From: RGIG4079 sp045531405
GTDB lineage: Bacteria > Bacteroidota > Bacteroidia > Bacteroidales > Muribaculaceae
NCBI GenBank assembly: GCA_045531405.1
Contig: JAZSDX010000053.1
Location: 1-64,000 of the forward strand
Length of the DNA: 64,000 bases
Reading direction: 5' to 3'
This document shows, piece by piece, positions 26,081 to 35,300 of the stretch. The notes below the pieces were generated by a model. That model worked only from the letters and a program-made list of their open reading frames with translations. It was not told the DNA's origin and made no database searches. Position numbers and translations under genes: made by a program. Position 1 is the first letter of the stretch. Each line of letters begins with the position of its first letter.

Positions 26081-28090
26081 ATGGTAAGACGCATCTTAAC
26101 AAGCTCGTTTTTTTATTTATTGCTGACTACACATTTCGCGTCAGCAACCACTCTCAGCGACGAGGGACACTCTACTCTTGACACTACATTTCTCAAAGAG
26201 GTTGAAATCACAGCTCAATCCTACAAAGAAGTTATACCGGCACAAACATTAGGAGGAAAAGAATTAGAGGCATTGCGTTCACACAGTGTAGCCGATGCTT
26301 TAAGGTATTTTTCGGGAGTACAATTAAAAGACTATGGTGGTGTGGGTGGTATTAAAACGGTCAATATCCGTTCGATGGGAACAAACCACATGGGGGTTTA
26401 TTATAATGGCATCGAATTGGGAAATGCTCAAAACGGACAAGTCGATTTAGGGAAATATTCATTGGAAAACATTGAAACCGTTTCACTCTATAACGGACAA
26501 AAAAGTGAAATTTTTCAGTCGGCACGCGAATTTGGTTCTGCCGGGTCAATATACCTCAACACCCGATTTCCTAAATTCAAAGAAGGAGAATCATGCCATT
26601 TGCGAGTGGGATTGCGAGCCGGCTCATTTGACCTCTTCAACCCATCTCTGACATTTGAGTACAAACTCAGCAAAACTATCAGCATGAGTTTCAATACCGA
26701 GTGGATAAGCTCATCGGGAAAATACAAATTCCGTTATCGACGCGTTACTCCTTCGGGCGAACTCGCCTACGACACAACTGCCATTCGCGAAAATGGCGAT
26801 ATTGATGCTGTTCGTCTTGAAGGTGGAGTGTATGGATTCCTTCCTAAAGGTCGATGGAAAGTTTATCTATACCATTACAATTCAGAACGAGGAGTGCCTG
26901 GTGCCATTGTTAATAACGTGTGGCGACGTGGCGAAAGACTATGGGATCGAAACTCGTTTGCACAGGGAATGTTTGAACATCGATTCTCTTCAAAATTCAG
27001 CACAAAGGTAAACGCCAAATATGCCTTTGACTACACACGATATGTAAACAATGACGACAAACTCATTCATGTCGATAACATCTACAAGCAAAGAGAGGTA
27101 TATCTATCATGGGCAAACAAATATAGTGCGTTGCCTAATTGGGATTTGTCTATGGCATACGACTTTCAATGGAATGAATTATCGGAATATATGGACGTTG
27201 ACCGCTCAACTCATTGGGCATCATTGGCTACTGCCCTATCATTATGGGATTGCCTAAAGTTGCAAGCATCGGGTTTAATGACATACGTAAATGAAGAACA
27301 ACGAGAACGCAACTCAGCTCCCGACAAAGTTAAATTCACCCCAGGTGTATTTGCATCATATAAACCATTTAAAAAGCCTAATTTAGTATTACGTGCTTTT
27401 TATAAACAAAGCTATCGCATGCCCACATTCAACGACTTGTATTACACCGATATGGGCAACGCATATCTCAAACCCGAAACAGCTATACAATATAATGTTG
27501 GCTTATTATATGATATAGTTCAAGAAAAAAGTTGGTTCAAATATTTTAAGGTTGGAACAGATGTTTACTATAATGATGTAAAAGATAAAATTGTAGCATA
27601 TCCCAAAGGACAACAATTTCGATGGACAATGCTCAATCTCGGCAAAGTAGAAATCAAAGGTATCGATGCCCAATTAGGTGCGACATTCGGACTTCCATAC
27701 GACATTGATTTCACTACCAAGGTCCAATACACCTACCAAGAAGCTATCGACGTAACAAATCCTGCCGATAATTACTATCGTCATCAGATTCCTTATATTC
27801 CATGGCATAGTGGTTCGGCTATTGTCATGCTCGATTGGAAAGGTTGGCATTTCAATTATAGCTTCATCTACACCGGCGAAAGATATAACCAACAAGAGAA
27901 TATCCGCTATAACTACACTCAACCATGGTACACAAGCGACATTTCTCTGATGAAATCGTTTAAGATCAACAAGGTAAATCTAAAAGCCACAGCCGAGGTT
28001 AATAATCTTCTCTCACAAGATTATGATGTGATTCTTAACTACCCTATGCCCAAACGCAATTATCGATTTGGCATTGTCGTTGAACTTTAA
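26081..28090 (+). CDS. btuB: BtuB-like TonB-dependent receptor for corrinoids
   Basis: The 669-residue protein has a signal peptide (~1-23), a short stretch with LKEVEITAQ where a TonB box would lie, a plug domain (~50-165, VADALRYFSGVQLKDYGGVGGIKTVNIRSMGTNHMGVYYNGIELGNAQNG), and a barrel ending in an aromatic-rich strand (KRNYRFGIVVEL). Location directly after a cobalamin riboswitch and before a BtuG-like gene supports a role in moving vitamin B12 or another corrinoid across the outer membrane. Inner-membrane partners (BtuCDF) are not in the window. Confidence 0.88.
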   Translation: MVRRILTSSFFYLLLTTHFASATTLSDEGHSTLDTTFLKEVEITAQSYKEVIPAQTLGGKELEALRSHSVADALRYFSGVQLKDYGGVGGIKTVNIRSMGTNHMGVYYNGIELGNAQNGQVDLGKYSLENIETVSLYNGQKSEIFQSAREFGSAGSIYLNTRFPKFKEGESCHLRVGLRAGSFDLFNPSLTFEYKLSKTISMSFNTEWISSSGKYKFRYRRVTPSGELAYDTTAIRENGDIDAVRLEGGVYGFLPKGRWKVYLYHYNSERGVPGAIVNNVWRRGERLWDRNSFAQGMFEHRFSSKFSTKVNAKYAFDYTRYVNNDDKLIHVDNIYKQREVYLSWANKYSALPNWDLSMAYDFQWNELSEYMDVDRSTHWASLATALSLWDCLKLQASGLMTYVNEEQRERNSAPDKVKFTPGVFASYKPFKKPNLVLRAFYKQSYRMPTFNDLYYTDMGNAYLKPETAIQYNVGLLYDIVQEKSWFKYFKVGTDVYYNDVKDKIVAYPKGQQFRWTMLNLGKVEIKGIDAQLGATFGLPYDIDFTTKVQYTYQEAIDVTNPADNYYRHQIPYIPWHSGSAIVMLDWKGWHFNYSFIYTGERYNQQENIRYNYTQPWYTSDISLMKSFKINKVNLKATAEVNNLLSQDYDVILNYPMPKRNYRFGIVVEL

Positions 28091-28101
28091 TTTTTCGATA
28101 T

Positions 28102-29259
28102 ATGAACAAACTTATTTTCTCTATACTCTTTTCATTAATGCTTTGTTGTGCCACAAGTTGTCGTGAAGACGAGATTGTGGTACCAACAGAGTACGACATT
28201 TTGCCATTTGAGCCCAACTCCGACGTGAATCCAATAGGCTTGTACTTGCTCAACGAGGGCAATATGGGTAGCAACAAGGCCTCTATCGACTTTGTGGATT
28301 TCAAGAACGCCTATTATGTGCGCAATATGTATGCCGAGCGTAATCCCACTATTATCAAAGAACTGGGTGATGTGGGTAACGATATTCAGATATATGGCAA
28401 TAAGATATATGCCGTAATAAACTGTTCTCACAAGGTAGAAGTGATGGATGCGCATTCATTGGTGCGCATTGGGCAAATTGACATCCCCAACTGCCGCTAC
28501 ATTAAATTTGACAAAGGGAATGCCTACGTTTCGGCTTATGTGGGACCGGTAGCTATTGACCCTGATGCACAACTTGGGGCTGTGTATCGAGTAGATACCG
28601 CCTCTCTTGCCATCACCGGGAAATGCACCGTTGGCTACCAACCCGACGAGTTAGAAATCCTCGGGGAATATATATATGTAGCAAATTCAGGTGGTTATAG
28701 AGTACCAAAATATGACTATACGATATCGGTTGTAGAGAAATTTGGCATGACCCAAGTTGAAAAAATACCGGTTGGTATAAACCTTCATCGCACAGAAGCT
28801 GACAAATACGGAAAACTTTGGGTAACATCTCGTGGCAACTACGGCTCAATTCGTTCCAAAATGTTTGTACTTGAAAAAGAGAGCAAATTCTCACGAAAGA
28901 TGGTTGTCACCGACACTCTCGACATTCCTTGTTCGGAGATGCACATTCAAGGGGATTCACTCTATTTCTACAGCGTAGAATGGAGCAATCAAGAAGAAAA
29001 AAACCACATTGCCTACGGCATCATCGATGTGCGAACAAAAGAACTTGTTACCGACCATTTCATTACCGACGGCACTGAAAAGGACATTGAAATCCCTTAC
29101 GGTATAAACGTACACCCTATTACCGGCGATATATATGTTACTGATGCCAAAAACTATGTTTCGAGTGGAGCTTTGCATTGTTACAGCCGTGAAGGTAAAA
29201 AGAAATGGAGTGTACGCACCGGCGACATTCCGGCACACATGGTATTCCTATATAAATAA
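28102..29259 (+). CDS. BtuG-like beta-propeller surface lipoprotein
   Basis: The 385-residue protein has a lipobox Cys at residue 20 (ATSC) followed by REDE, then a seven-bladed propeller-like (YncE/DUF5074) domain from ~45 to the end: GLYLLNEGNMGSNKASIDFVD, NDIQIYGNKIYAVINCSHKVEVMDAHSL, YQPDELEILGEYIYVANSGGY, and GINVHPITGDIYVTDAKNYV. Bacteroides BtuG proteins with this architecture sit on BtuB, bind B12 very tightly and hand it over. Position 11 bp after the BtuB-like gene, in a riboswitch-controlled operon, supports the same role here. Femtomolar binding is known for BtuG2 only and is not claimed for this one. Confidence 0.82.
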   Translation: MNKLIFSILFSLMLCCATSCREDEIVVPTEYDILPFEPNSDVNPIGLYLLNEGNMGSNKASIDFVDFKNAYYVRNMYAERNPTIIKELGDVGNDIQIYGNKIYAVINCSHKVEVMDAHSLVRIGQIDIPNCRYIKFDKGNAYVSAYVGPVAIDPDAQLGAVYRVDTASLAITGKCTVGYQPDELEILGEYIYVANSGGYRVPKYDYTISVVEKFGMTQVEKIPVGINLHRTEADKYGKLWVTSRGNYGSIRSKMFVLEKESKFSRKMVVTDTLDIPCSEMHIQGDSLYFYSVEWSNQEEKNHIAYGIIDVRTKELVTDHFITDGTEKDIEIPYGINVHPITGDIYVTDAKNYVSSGALHCYSREGKKKWSVRTGDIPAHMVFLYK

Positions 29260-29268
29260 TAACTCACA

Positions 29269-30498
29269 ATGAAATACTTATATCAAATATTAATCGCTAC
29301 CATTTTATCAGCCACCATCTCAGCTTGCAAACCTGAGATTGAGATGGTTAGCCTTGGCATTGATGAAGAATATGCCATTGAACGAATGAGAATACTGCAC
29401 CTTCATCCCGAATTCCCCGGTGAGTCATACATTTGGTCGATGAAAGATGTAAATGGGAATGACTCTGTAATATCAAATGAACGCGACTTGTATTTCGTAA
29501 AAAAAGATGCAGGCACATACAATGTAAAACTCAACATTGTTGATGACTCCGACCCGGTAGAGCATAACATAAAAATCGTGGTATGGAACGAGCAAGTTGC
29601 TTATAGTCGATACATCACCGAAGTGTATGAGTATCGTCCTGCACCAGGTCAATTTATCAACGAGTTACCCAAGTACAAAGATGGGGATACAGAAGAATCA
29701 ATGATAAAAAAGGTTTTGGAATGTATCTCGGATAAGAATGATGTCCTCATCTCACTCGGAGGATATGGTGGATATGTAACATTTGGATTTGACCATGCTG
29801 TAGTGAACGTTCCAAACGAAATGGATTTTAAGATCTTAGGAAATTCTTTCTATGCCGAAGCAAATCCCAACCCCAATGCACCGGAATCGGGTGGCAGTGC
29901 CGAGCCGGGCATCGTGATGGTATCTATCGACAAAAATGGCAATGGCAAACCCGATGATGAATGGTATGAACTTGCCGGAAGCGAATACTATAAACCTGAA
30001 ACATTGCACAACTATTCAGTGACATATTTTCGCACCCCAAGCGACCACGTTGCAACACCCATTCCTCAGTCGCCAATTACCGACAACACATATATTCAAT
30101 GGACTGCAAACGATGGCACAACAGGCTATATCGAAAAAAACTCATATCACCGTCAAGATTATTTCCCTAAATGGGTTACGGTCGATGAAATCACTTTTAG
30201 CGGAACACGATTGGCTTCAAATGGTATCGATGAGAGTGGCATAGCTAGCTATTTCGTGTTGTATGCCTATGATTGGGGATATGCCGACAATCACCCCAAT
30301 GAGGTTGGCGACAAAAGCTGCTTCAATATCGATTGGGCTGTAGATAAAAACGGCAACCATGTGCAGCTCGATGGTGTGGATTTCATTCGTGTATTCACCG
30401 GTGTAAATCAATCATGTGGCTGGCTTGGCGAAACCTCTACTGAGATTTGTCGTGCCGAAGATTTGCATATTGACAACTCTTTTCTACCTAATCCCTAA
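29269..30498 (+). CDS. PKD-type cell-surface lipoprotein of the B12 operon
   Basis: The 409-residue protein has a lipobox Cys at residue 20 (ISAC), a PKD-like domain (~25-108, YIWSMKDVNGNDSVIS...GTYNVKLNIVD), and a larger domain (~118-405) with LISLGGYGGYVTFGFDHAV, DKNGNGKPDDEWYELAGSEYY and INIDWAVDKNGN-like motifs (actual: FNIDWAVDKNGN). The DxNxNGxPDD loop resembles a calcium-binding turn. The same large domain recurs in the 1437-residue protein of this operon. It is probably a surface accessory corrinoid-binding or scaffold protein; a relation to BtuH-type binders is possible but I cannot establish it. It lies 9 bp after the BtuG-like gene. Confidence 0.7.
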   Translation: MKYLYQILIATILSATISACKPEIEMVSLGIDEEYAIERMRILHLHPEFPGESYIWSMKDVNGNDSVISNERDLYFVKKDAGTYNVKLNIVDDSDPVEHNIKIVVWNEQVAYSRYITEVYEYRPAPGQFINELPKYKDGDTEESMIKKVLECISDKNDVLISLGGYGGYVTFGFDHAVVNVPNEMDFKILGNSFYAEANPNPNAPESGGSAEPGIVMVSIDKNGNGKPDDEWYELAGSEYYKPETLHNYSVTYFRTPSDHVATPIPQSPITDNTYIQWTANDGTTGYIEKNSYHRQDYFPKWVTVDEITFSGTRLASNGIDESGIASYFVLYAYDWGYADNHPNEVGDKSCFNIDWAVDKNGNHVQLDGVDFIRVFTGVNQSCGWLGETSTEICRAEDLHIDNSFLPNP

Positions 30499-30526
30499 CC
30501 GATTATAATAAATTAAACTACATAAT

Positions 30527-32359
30527 ATGAAAAAAATTTTATCACTAATTGCAAGTGCTTTGATTGTAGCAAGTTCTATGCAATCTATTGCACAAAATTA
30601 CTACAATGGAGCGTATGTCCTCAACGAGGATTGGTATGGGCATAACAATAGTACTCTAAACTTCTGGAATCCGGAGGCAGAGACTATCGACTACCTCATT
30701 ATGCAGATGGCCAACAACTATAAGTATTCTCTTGGCTGCACATCTCAGTATGGTCAACTTTATGGAGATTTTCTCGTAATTACAGGCAAACAAGATAAAG
30801 ACCCCGGTGAAGGTGGCGATATGCTATCGGGACGCGTTGCCATTTTGAATAAAAACACGCTCAAACCCATAGGTGATGAGGTACACCCTCTCATTTCGGT
30901 TAACGAGAATGGCAAATCCGATGCCGATGGCCGAGGTGTTTGTTTCGTTGACAATAACAAGTTTTATGTGGGCACATCAAATGGCATATATGTATTTAAA
31001 TGGAATGAACAAGGAAAAATCTTTGTGTGGGACTCAGAGAAGCCCATTCCAGGCACCGAGAACAAACTTATTACTGGCGACGAAATAAGTAATGCCGATG
31101 GTCAAGGGCCTCTTTACCACAACCAAATAGGCATGATGCTTCGCACTCAAGATTATGTTTTCGCAATAAAACAAGACTTGGGGGTACTCGTCATCAACCC
31201 CCAAACCGATGAAATAATAAAGATTATTGAAGGTTGTTTCTCTACCATGGTTCAAAGCAAAGATGGGAATATATGGGTAGGTGTAAACTATCAAGAAGAG
31301 GGTAATGAAAGCAACCTTAACTATCCATACGGGTGGAATGGAAATGCTTGGAACGGCTCACAACTCATGTGTATCAACCAATATAGCCTTGAAACAAAAA
31401 AGGTTCGTTTAGACACCGGTGGCGTGCCTCAATCGTGGTATGCGTGGACTGCAGGCTCTTTGACTGCGAGCAACACCGAAAATACTCTATACTTTGTATA
31501 TACCGACCCAAGCCTTGGACAAATCAACTGGTTTAGAAACTGCGTATTATATCGTTTCAATATTGATGCTATCGATTGGGATAATATCGACCTCTCAAAC
31601 CCCGACGAAGCGTATGCCGAAGGTGCTTGCGAAGAGATATATGATAGTTCTTTTGATGGATTGTATTTCTATGGCGGTGCTATTCAATGCAATCCTAAAG
31701 ATGGGAATATATATGCATCACTTTATGTGGGCGAAAACATTGCAACACAAGAATGGATCTACGCAATTATATCTCCCGAAGGGGAAATGATTCAATATCA
31801 AGAGCCTATTAAACGTTACTGGTATCCTGCAATGTTTATCTTCCCCGACAATAAAGCTCCTATTGTTGAGAAATTTGAAGATGTAACTATCGATGATAAA
31901 GATCCTATTGAAGTCACTCTATCTGACAAAGTAACCGACGAAGATTCAAATAATGCCGCTATTATAAAAAGCATAAGCAATATCAAAGATGAATCAATCG
32001 TAAAAGCCGAAATTATTAATGGCAATTTAGTACTCACCCCATTGAAGAAAGGTAATACAGTGATTGAAATAGCCTTTAATTCCAATGGAAAAGTAGTAAC
32101 TGAAAGTGTAAAAATATCAGTTACTGCCGACATCAGCTCTGTTCAATTAAACACCATTGAACAAGCAAACGTTTTTGCCGTTTCAGGAAATATTATGATT
32201 ACCGGCATTGACACACCCCAACAAGTAGATGTTTTCAATGCTCAAGGCTCTCTTGTAAAATCGGTCATTATTAACAATGGCGACATGATTTCAGGACTGG
32301 TTAAAGGCAATCTCTATATCGTAAAAATTTCAAATCAATCACATAAAATTGTTATATAA
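30527..32359 (+). CDS. DUF5074-like propeller protein with T9SS-type tail
   Basis: The 610-residue protein has a type I signal peptide (cleavage near SIAQ) and no lipobox. Residues ~25-430 form a propeller related to the BtuG-like protein (GAYVLNEDWYGHNNSTLNFW compared with GLYLLNEGNMGSNKASIDF). Residues ~440-535 look Ig/cadherin-like (VEKFEDVTIDDKDPIEVTLSDKVTDED). The last ~65 residues (VFAVSGNIMITGIDTPQQVDVFNAQGSLVKS...GNLYIVKI) resemble a T9SS type A sorting domain. It is thus a second BtuG-like module delivered by T9SS rather than by lipidation. It starts 28 bp after the previous gene and ends 1 bp before the next start. Confidence 0.72.
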   Translation: MKKILSLIASALIVASSMQSIAQNYYNGAYVLNEDWYGHNNSTLNFWNPEAETIDYLIMQMANNYKYSLGCTSQYGQLYGDFLVITGKQDKDPGEGGDMLSGRVAILNKNTLKPIGDEVHPLISVNENGKSDADGRGVCFVDNNKFYVGTSNGIYVFKWNEQGKIFVWDSEKPIPGTENKLITGDEISNADGQGPLYHNQIGMMLRTQDYVFAIKQDLGVLVINPQTDEIIKIIEGCFSTMVQSKDGNIWVGVNYQEEGNESNLNYPYGWNGNAWNGSQLMCINQYSLETKKVRLDTGGVPQSWYAWTAGSLTASNTENTLYFVYTDPSLGQINWFRNCVLYRFNIDAIDWDNIDLSNPDEAYAEGACEEIYDSSFDGLYFYGGAIQCNPKDGNIYASLYVGENIATQEWIYAIISPEGEMIQYQEPIKRYWYPAMFIFPDNKAPIVEKFEDVTIDDKDPIEVTLSDKVTDEDSNNAAIIKSISNIKDESIVKAEIINGNLVLTPLKKGNTVIEIAFNSNGKVVTESVKISVTADISSVQLNTIEQANVFAVSGNIMITGIDTPQQVDVFNAQGSLVKSVIINNGDMISGLVKGNLYIVKISNQSHKIVI

Positions 32360-32360
32360 A

Positions 32361-35300
32361 ATGAAAAAGGTTAGTCTTATCATGCTGTTTTTGTCGTTAG
32401 CAATGGCATTCACAGCTCAAGCCGGGACTCAATTTGTCCCCAAAGAGTATTCCTATGAGGCCGTTGGCTCAGATGGGAGTAGTTCTTTTTATGTTTATTT
32501 TTACGACCTATTTGAGTATCCCGACGACATTTCAACATCAACCGACATTTCACAAAAGGAGGGAATCACAATCACTACATCATCGGGCGATAACACTATC
32601 ATAAAATTAAACAGCATAGGCGCCCACATGAGCAAAACGAGAATGCAATTAACTCGTATGGGACAAGTAAAAGGTGAAACCACATTCTCAGTATCGATTA
32701 CTTATAATGGCGAAACCGTCACAAATAGCTTCCCTGTAAAAGTGCATGGGTTAGAAACATCAATGATTAAATCATATATCAACCCCGATGAAATAGCTCC
32801 TCAAGTTTTTGATGTTATCGGCAACACAAGTTTCTATAAATCATCGGAAAAAACGACTTGTTCTTTAACTATCGACAACGCCGATGAATTAAAATATGGT
32901 ACTATCGAATTAGTTGACGGAGAAAACGGATATAAGGTTATTCAATATACTCCTAACGGCACTCCTCAACAAATTGTATCAGATGCAATCAAATATACAA
33001 TTACTTTATCTGACGGAACCGAATCCTCTTCAAATAAAATTATCACATATACTACTCGCAACTGCTATGCTACAAAAATATTAGAATATCAACCTGCCGC
33101 AGGACAATTTCGTAGTGAAATTGCATGGGACAACCCTATCGAATTTTTTGAAAATAACGAACGTGGTGTGAGCCTTGGTGCATTAGGTGGATATATCGTA
33201 TTTGGTTTCGACCAACCTATCTACAACAATCCTCAAAATCCCTACGGCGTGGATTTCACTGTTGAAGGAAATTCATTTGTAGCTGCCGAAAAAGGAGTGT
33301 GGACCGAACCCGGAGCCGTGCAAGTTATGGAAGACAAAAACGGCAACGGGCTTCCCGATGACGGCGAATGGTATGAGCTTGCAGGTAGCGACTATTGGTT
33401 AAGCACCACCAAACATAATGTAGAACTAACATACTACAACCCTCACTATAATGATCGTTACACTGTGCCCTGGGCTATGAAATGGGAGGAAAATGGCGAA
33501 ATTAAGCATGAATATGGTGCAGTAGTAACAAACAACTTCCACAAGCACTCATTCTATCCCGATTATTTCTACAATCAAGACAATCCCGATGAGTCTAAAC
33601 GCTGGTTTTCTCCAAGTGTTTCCCGTGATTCAATCACATTTACCGGTGTCACCAACATTCGTGGTTGCATCGATATGCGTTCGCCAAGTTATATCGAGTT
33701 CTACGCTTATTCAGGATTTGGATATTGCGACAATAAGGGGTTTGTGAAAGAAGATTCGCGTATTGCTCAAAATCCTTATGGTCGTCCTTATCTTGGCGAA
33801 ACAGCCGGAGATGGCATGGATATAAGTTGGGCAGTTGACAAAGATGGGAATTATGTAGAACTTGAAAAGATTGATTTCGTGAAAGTATATACCGCCGGGC
33901 AAGTTATTGCCGGTTGGCTTGGCGAATGGTCAACCGAAGTGTTAAACTGTGCCATTACTCTACCCGATCCCGAATATGTGCCACAAGATTATTACTACAA
34001 TTATGTAGGTATAACTCAATTGCAAGTACCTAAAGGACACACATGCCAATATGAAGGATTTTTATTCAAGAATGGTCGTCCGGTAGAAAATGTGACACAA
34101 CATTGGCGGATTACAATGGACAAAGAGGGTCTTGTAACCGATGGAGTTGATGCCATTGCCGAAATAGACAATACCGGTTTACTCACTGCTAATGGCTATG
34201 GAACAGTGTGGGTACACTTCTCGGCTATGGACGGTATTCCTGAAGAAGCATTTGAAGTGTCGGTGTGCAATCTCTCAAGCGTAGTTATCAATCTTGAAGG
34301 GAACCAAGGCATTGAAAGTGAAGAATTAACATGTGTCGTTGGAGAACGTATTTACATCAACGTTGAAAGTGAAGATGACAACACCCAAAATGTGAACGAG
34401 ACAAAATCTAATCGCTTTATCTACGATAATTACACTTGGTTAAACAGCAATCCCGATGTAGGGACAATAGATAATGGGAACTTTATCGCATTGAAACCTG
34501 GAACTACCACTCTCACTGCTGTGTCGGGAATTAACCCATCATTAAACGACAAAATTGCAATAACAGTTATTGATATTCCCGAAATTACAATAACTCCTAT
34601 ACAAATTGCATCAACTAGCCACTCTGGAGAATTACTCAACAGCGACATCTTCTCAACAGGCACTGGAGCTACTGTATATATGGACAAAGTAACTGCAAAG
34701 AAAGGATTGGCAAATATTTCACTTTACAACAACCGCCTTTCATATCAATTTACCGAAGGTGAATATGTTACTGACATTCTCATCTTTAAGGTGATTTGTT
34801 ATGGTCAAGAAAAAACTATCGAAGTTCCTATCACTTATGGTCCTTACAACTTGGCTTCTCGCAAAAAAGTGTTGATGATTAATAGCACTGATGAAAATGG
34901 CGTTGACTTAGGCATTGCCCAACTTCAAGGCATCGATGCAGAAACATTTGAGAACAAGACCTACGTTGAAGATCTTGCTTGCGGCTCTAATCTGAATCAA
35001 ATCCCAACCGACAATATTCTTCCTGATGGTTCATACGCATACCTTACACAAGGCACAAACCTTTCTCGTTATGATGTGGAATGGGGAAAAACTGTTGTAA
35101 GTGCAACATTAACCTCTACCGATAAGCATCAACTTGCTACTTACAAAGACAAAATTATTGTTAGCGACGGAGATTCTCTCAAAGCATTCTATCGCACCGA
35201 CCTCGAAGCATTCAAATCAATCAAGCTAAATGGCACAATCAAACAAATGGTGATAAATGGAGATGTTGCCTATATTTTATGTGCAACTGACGCCAACGCC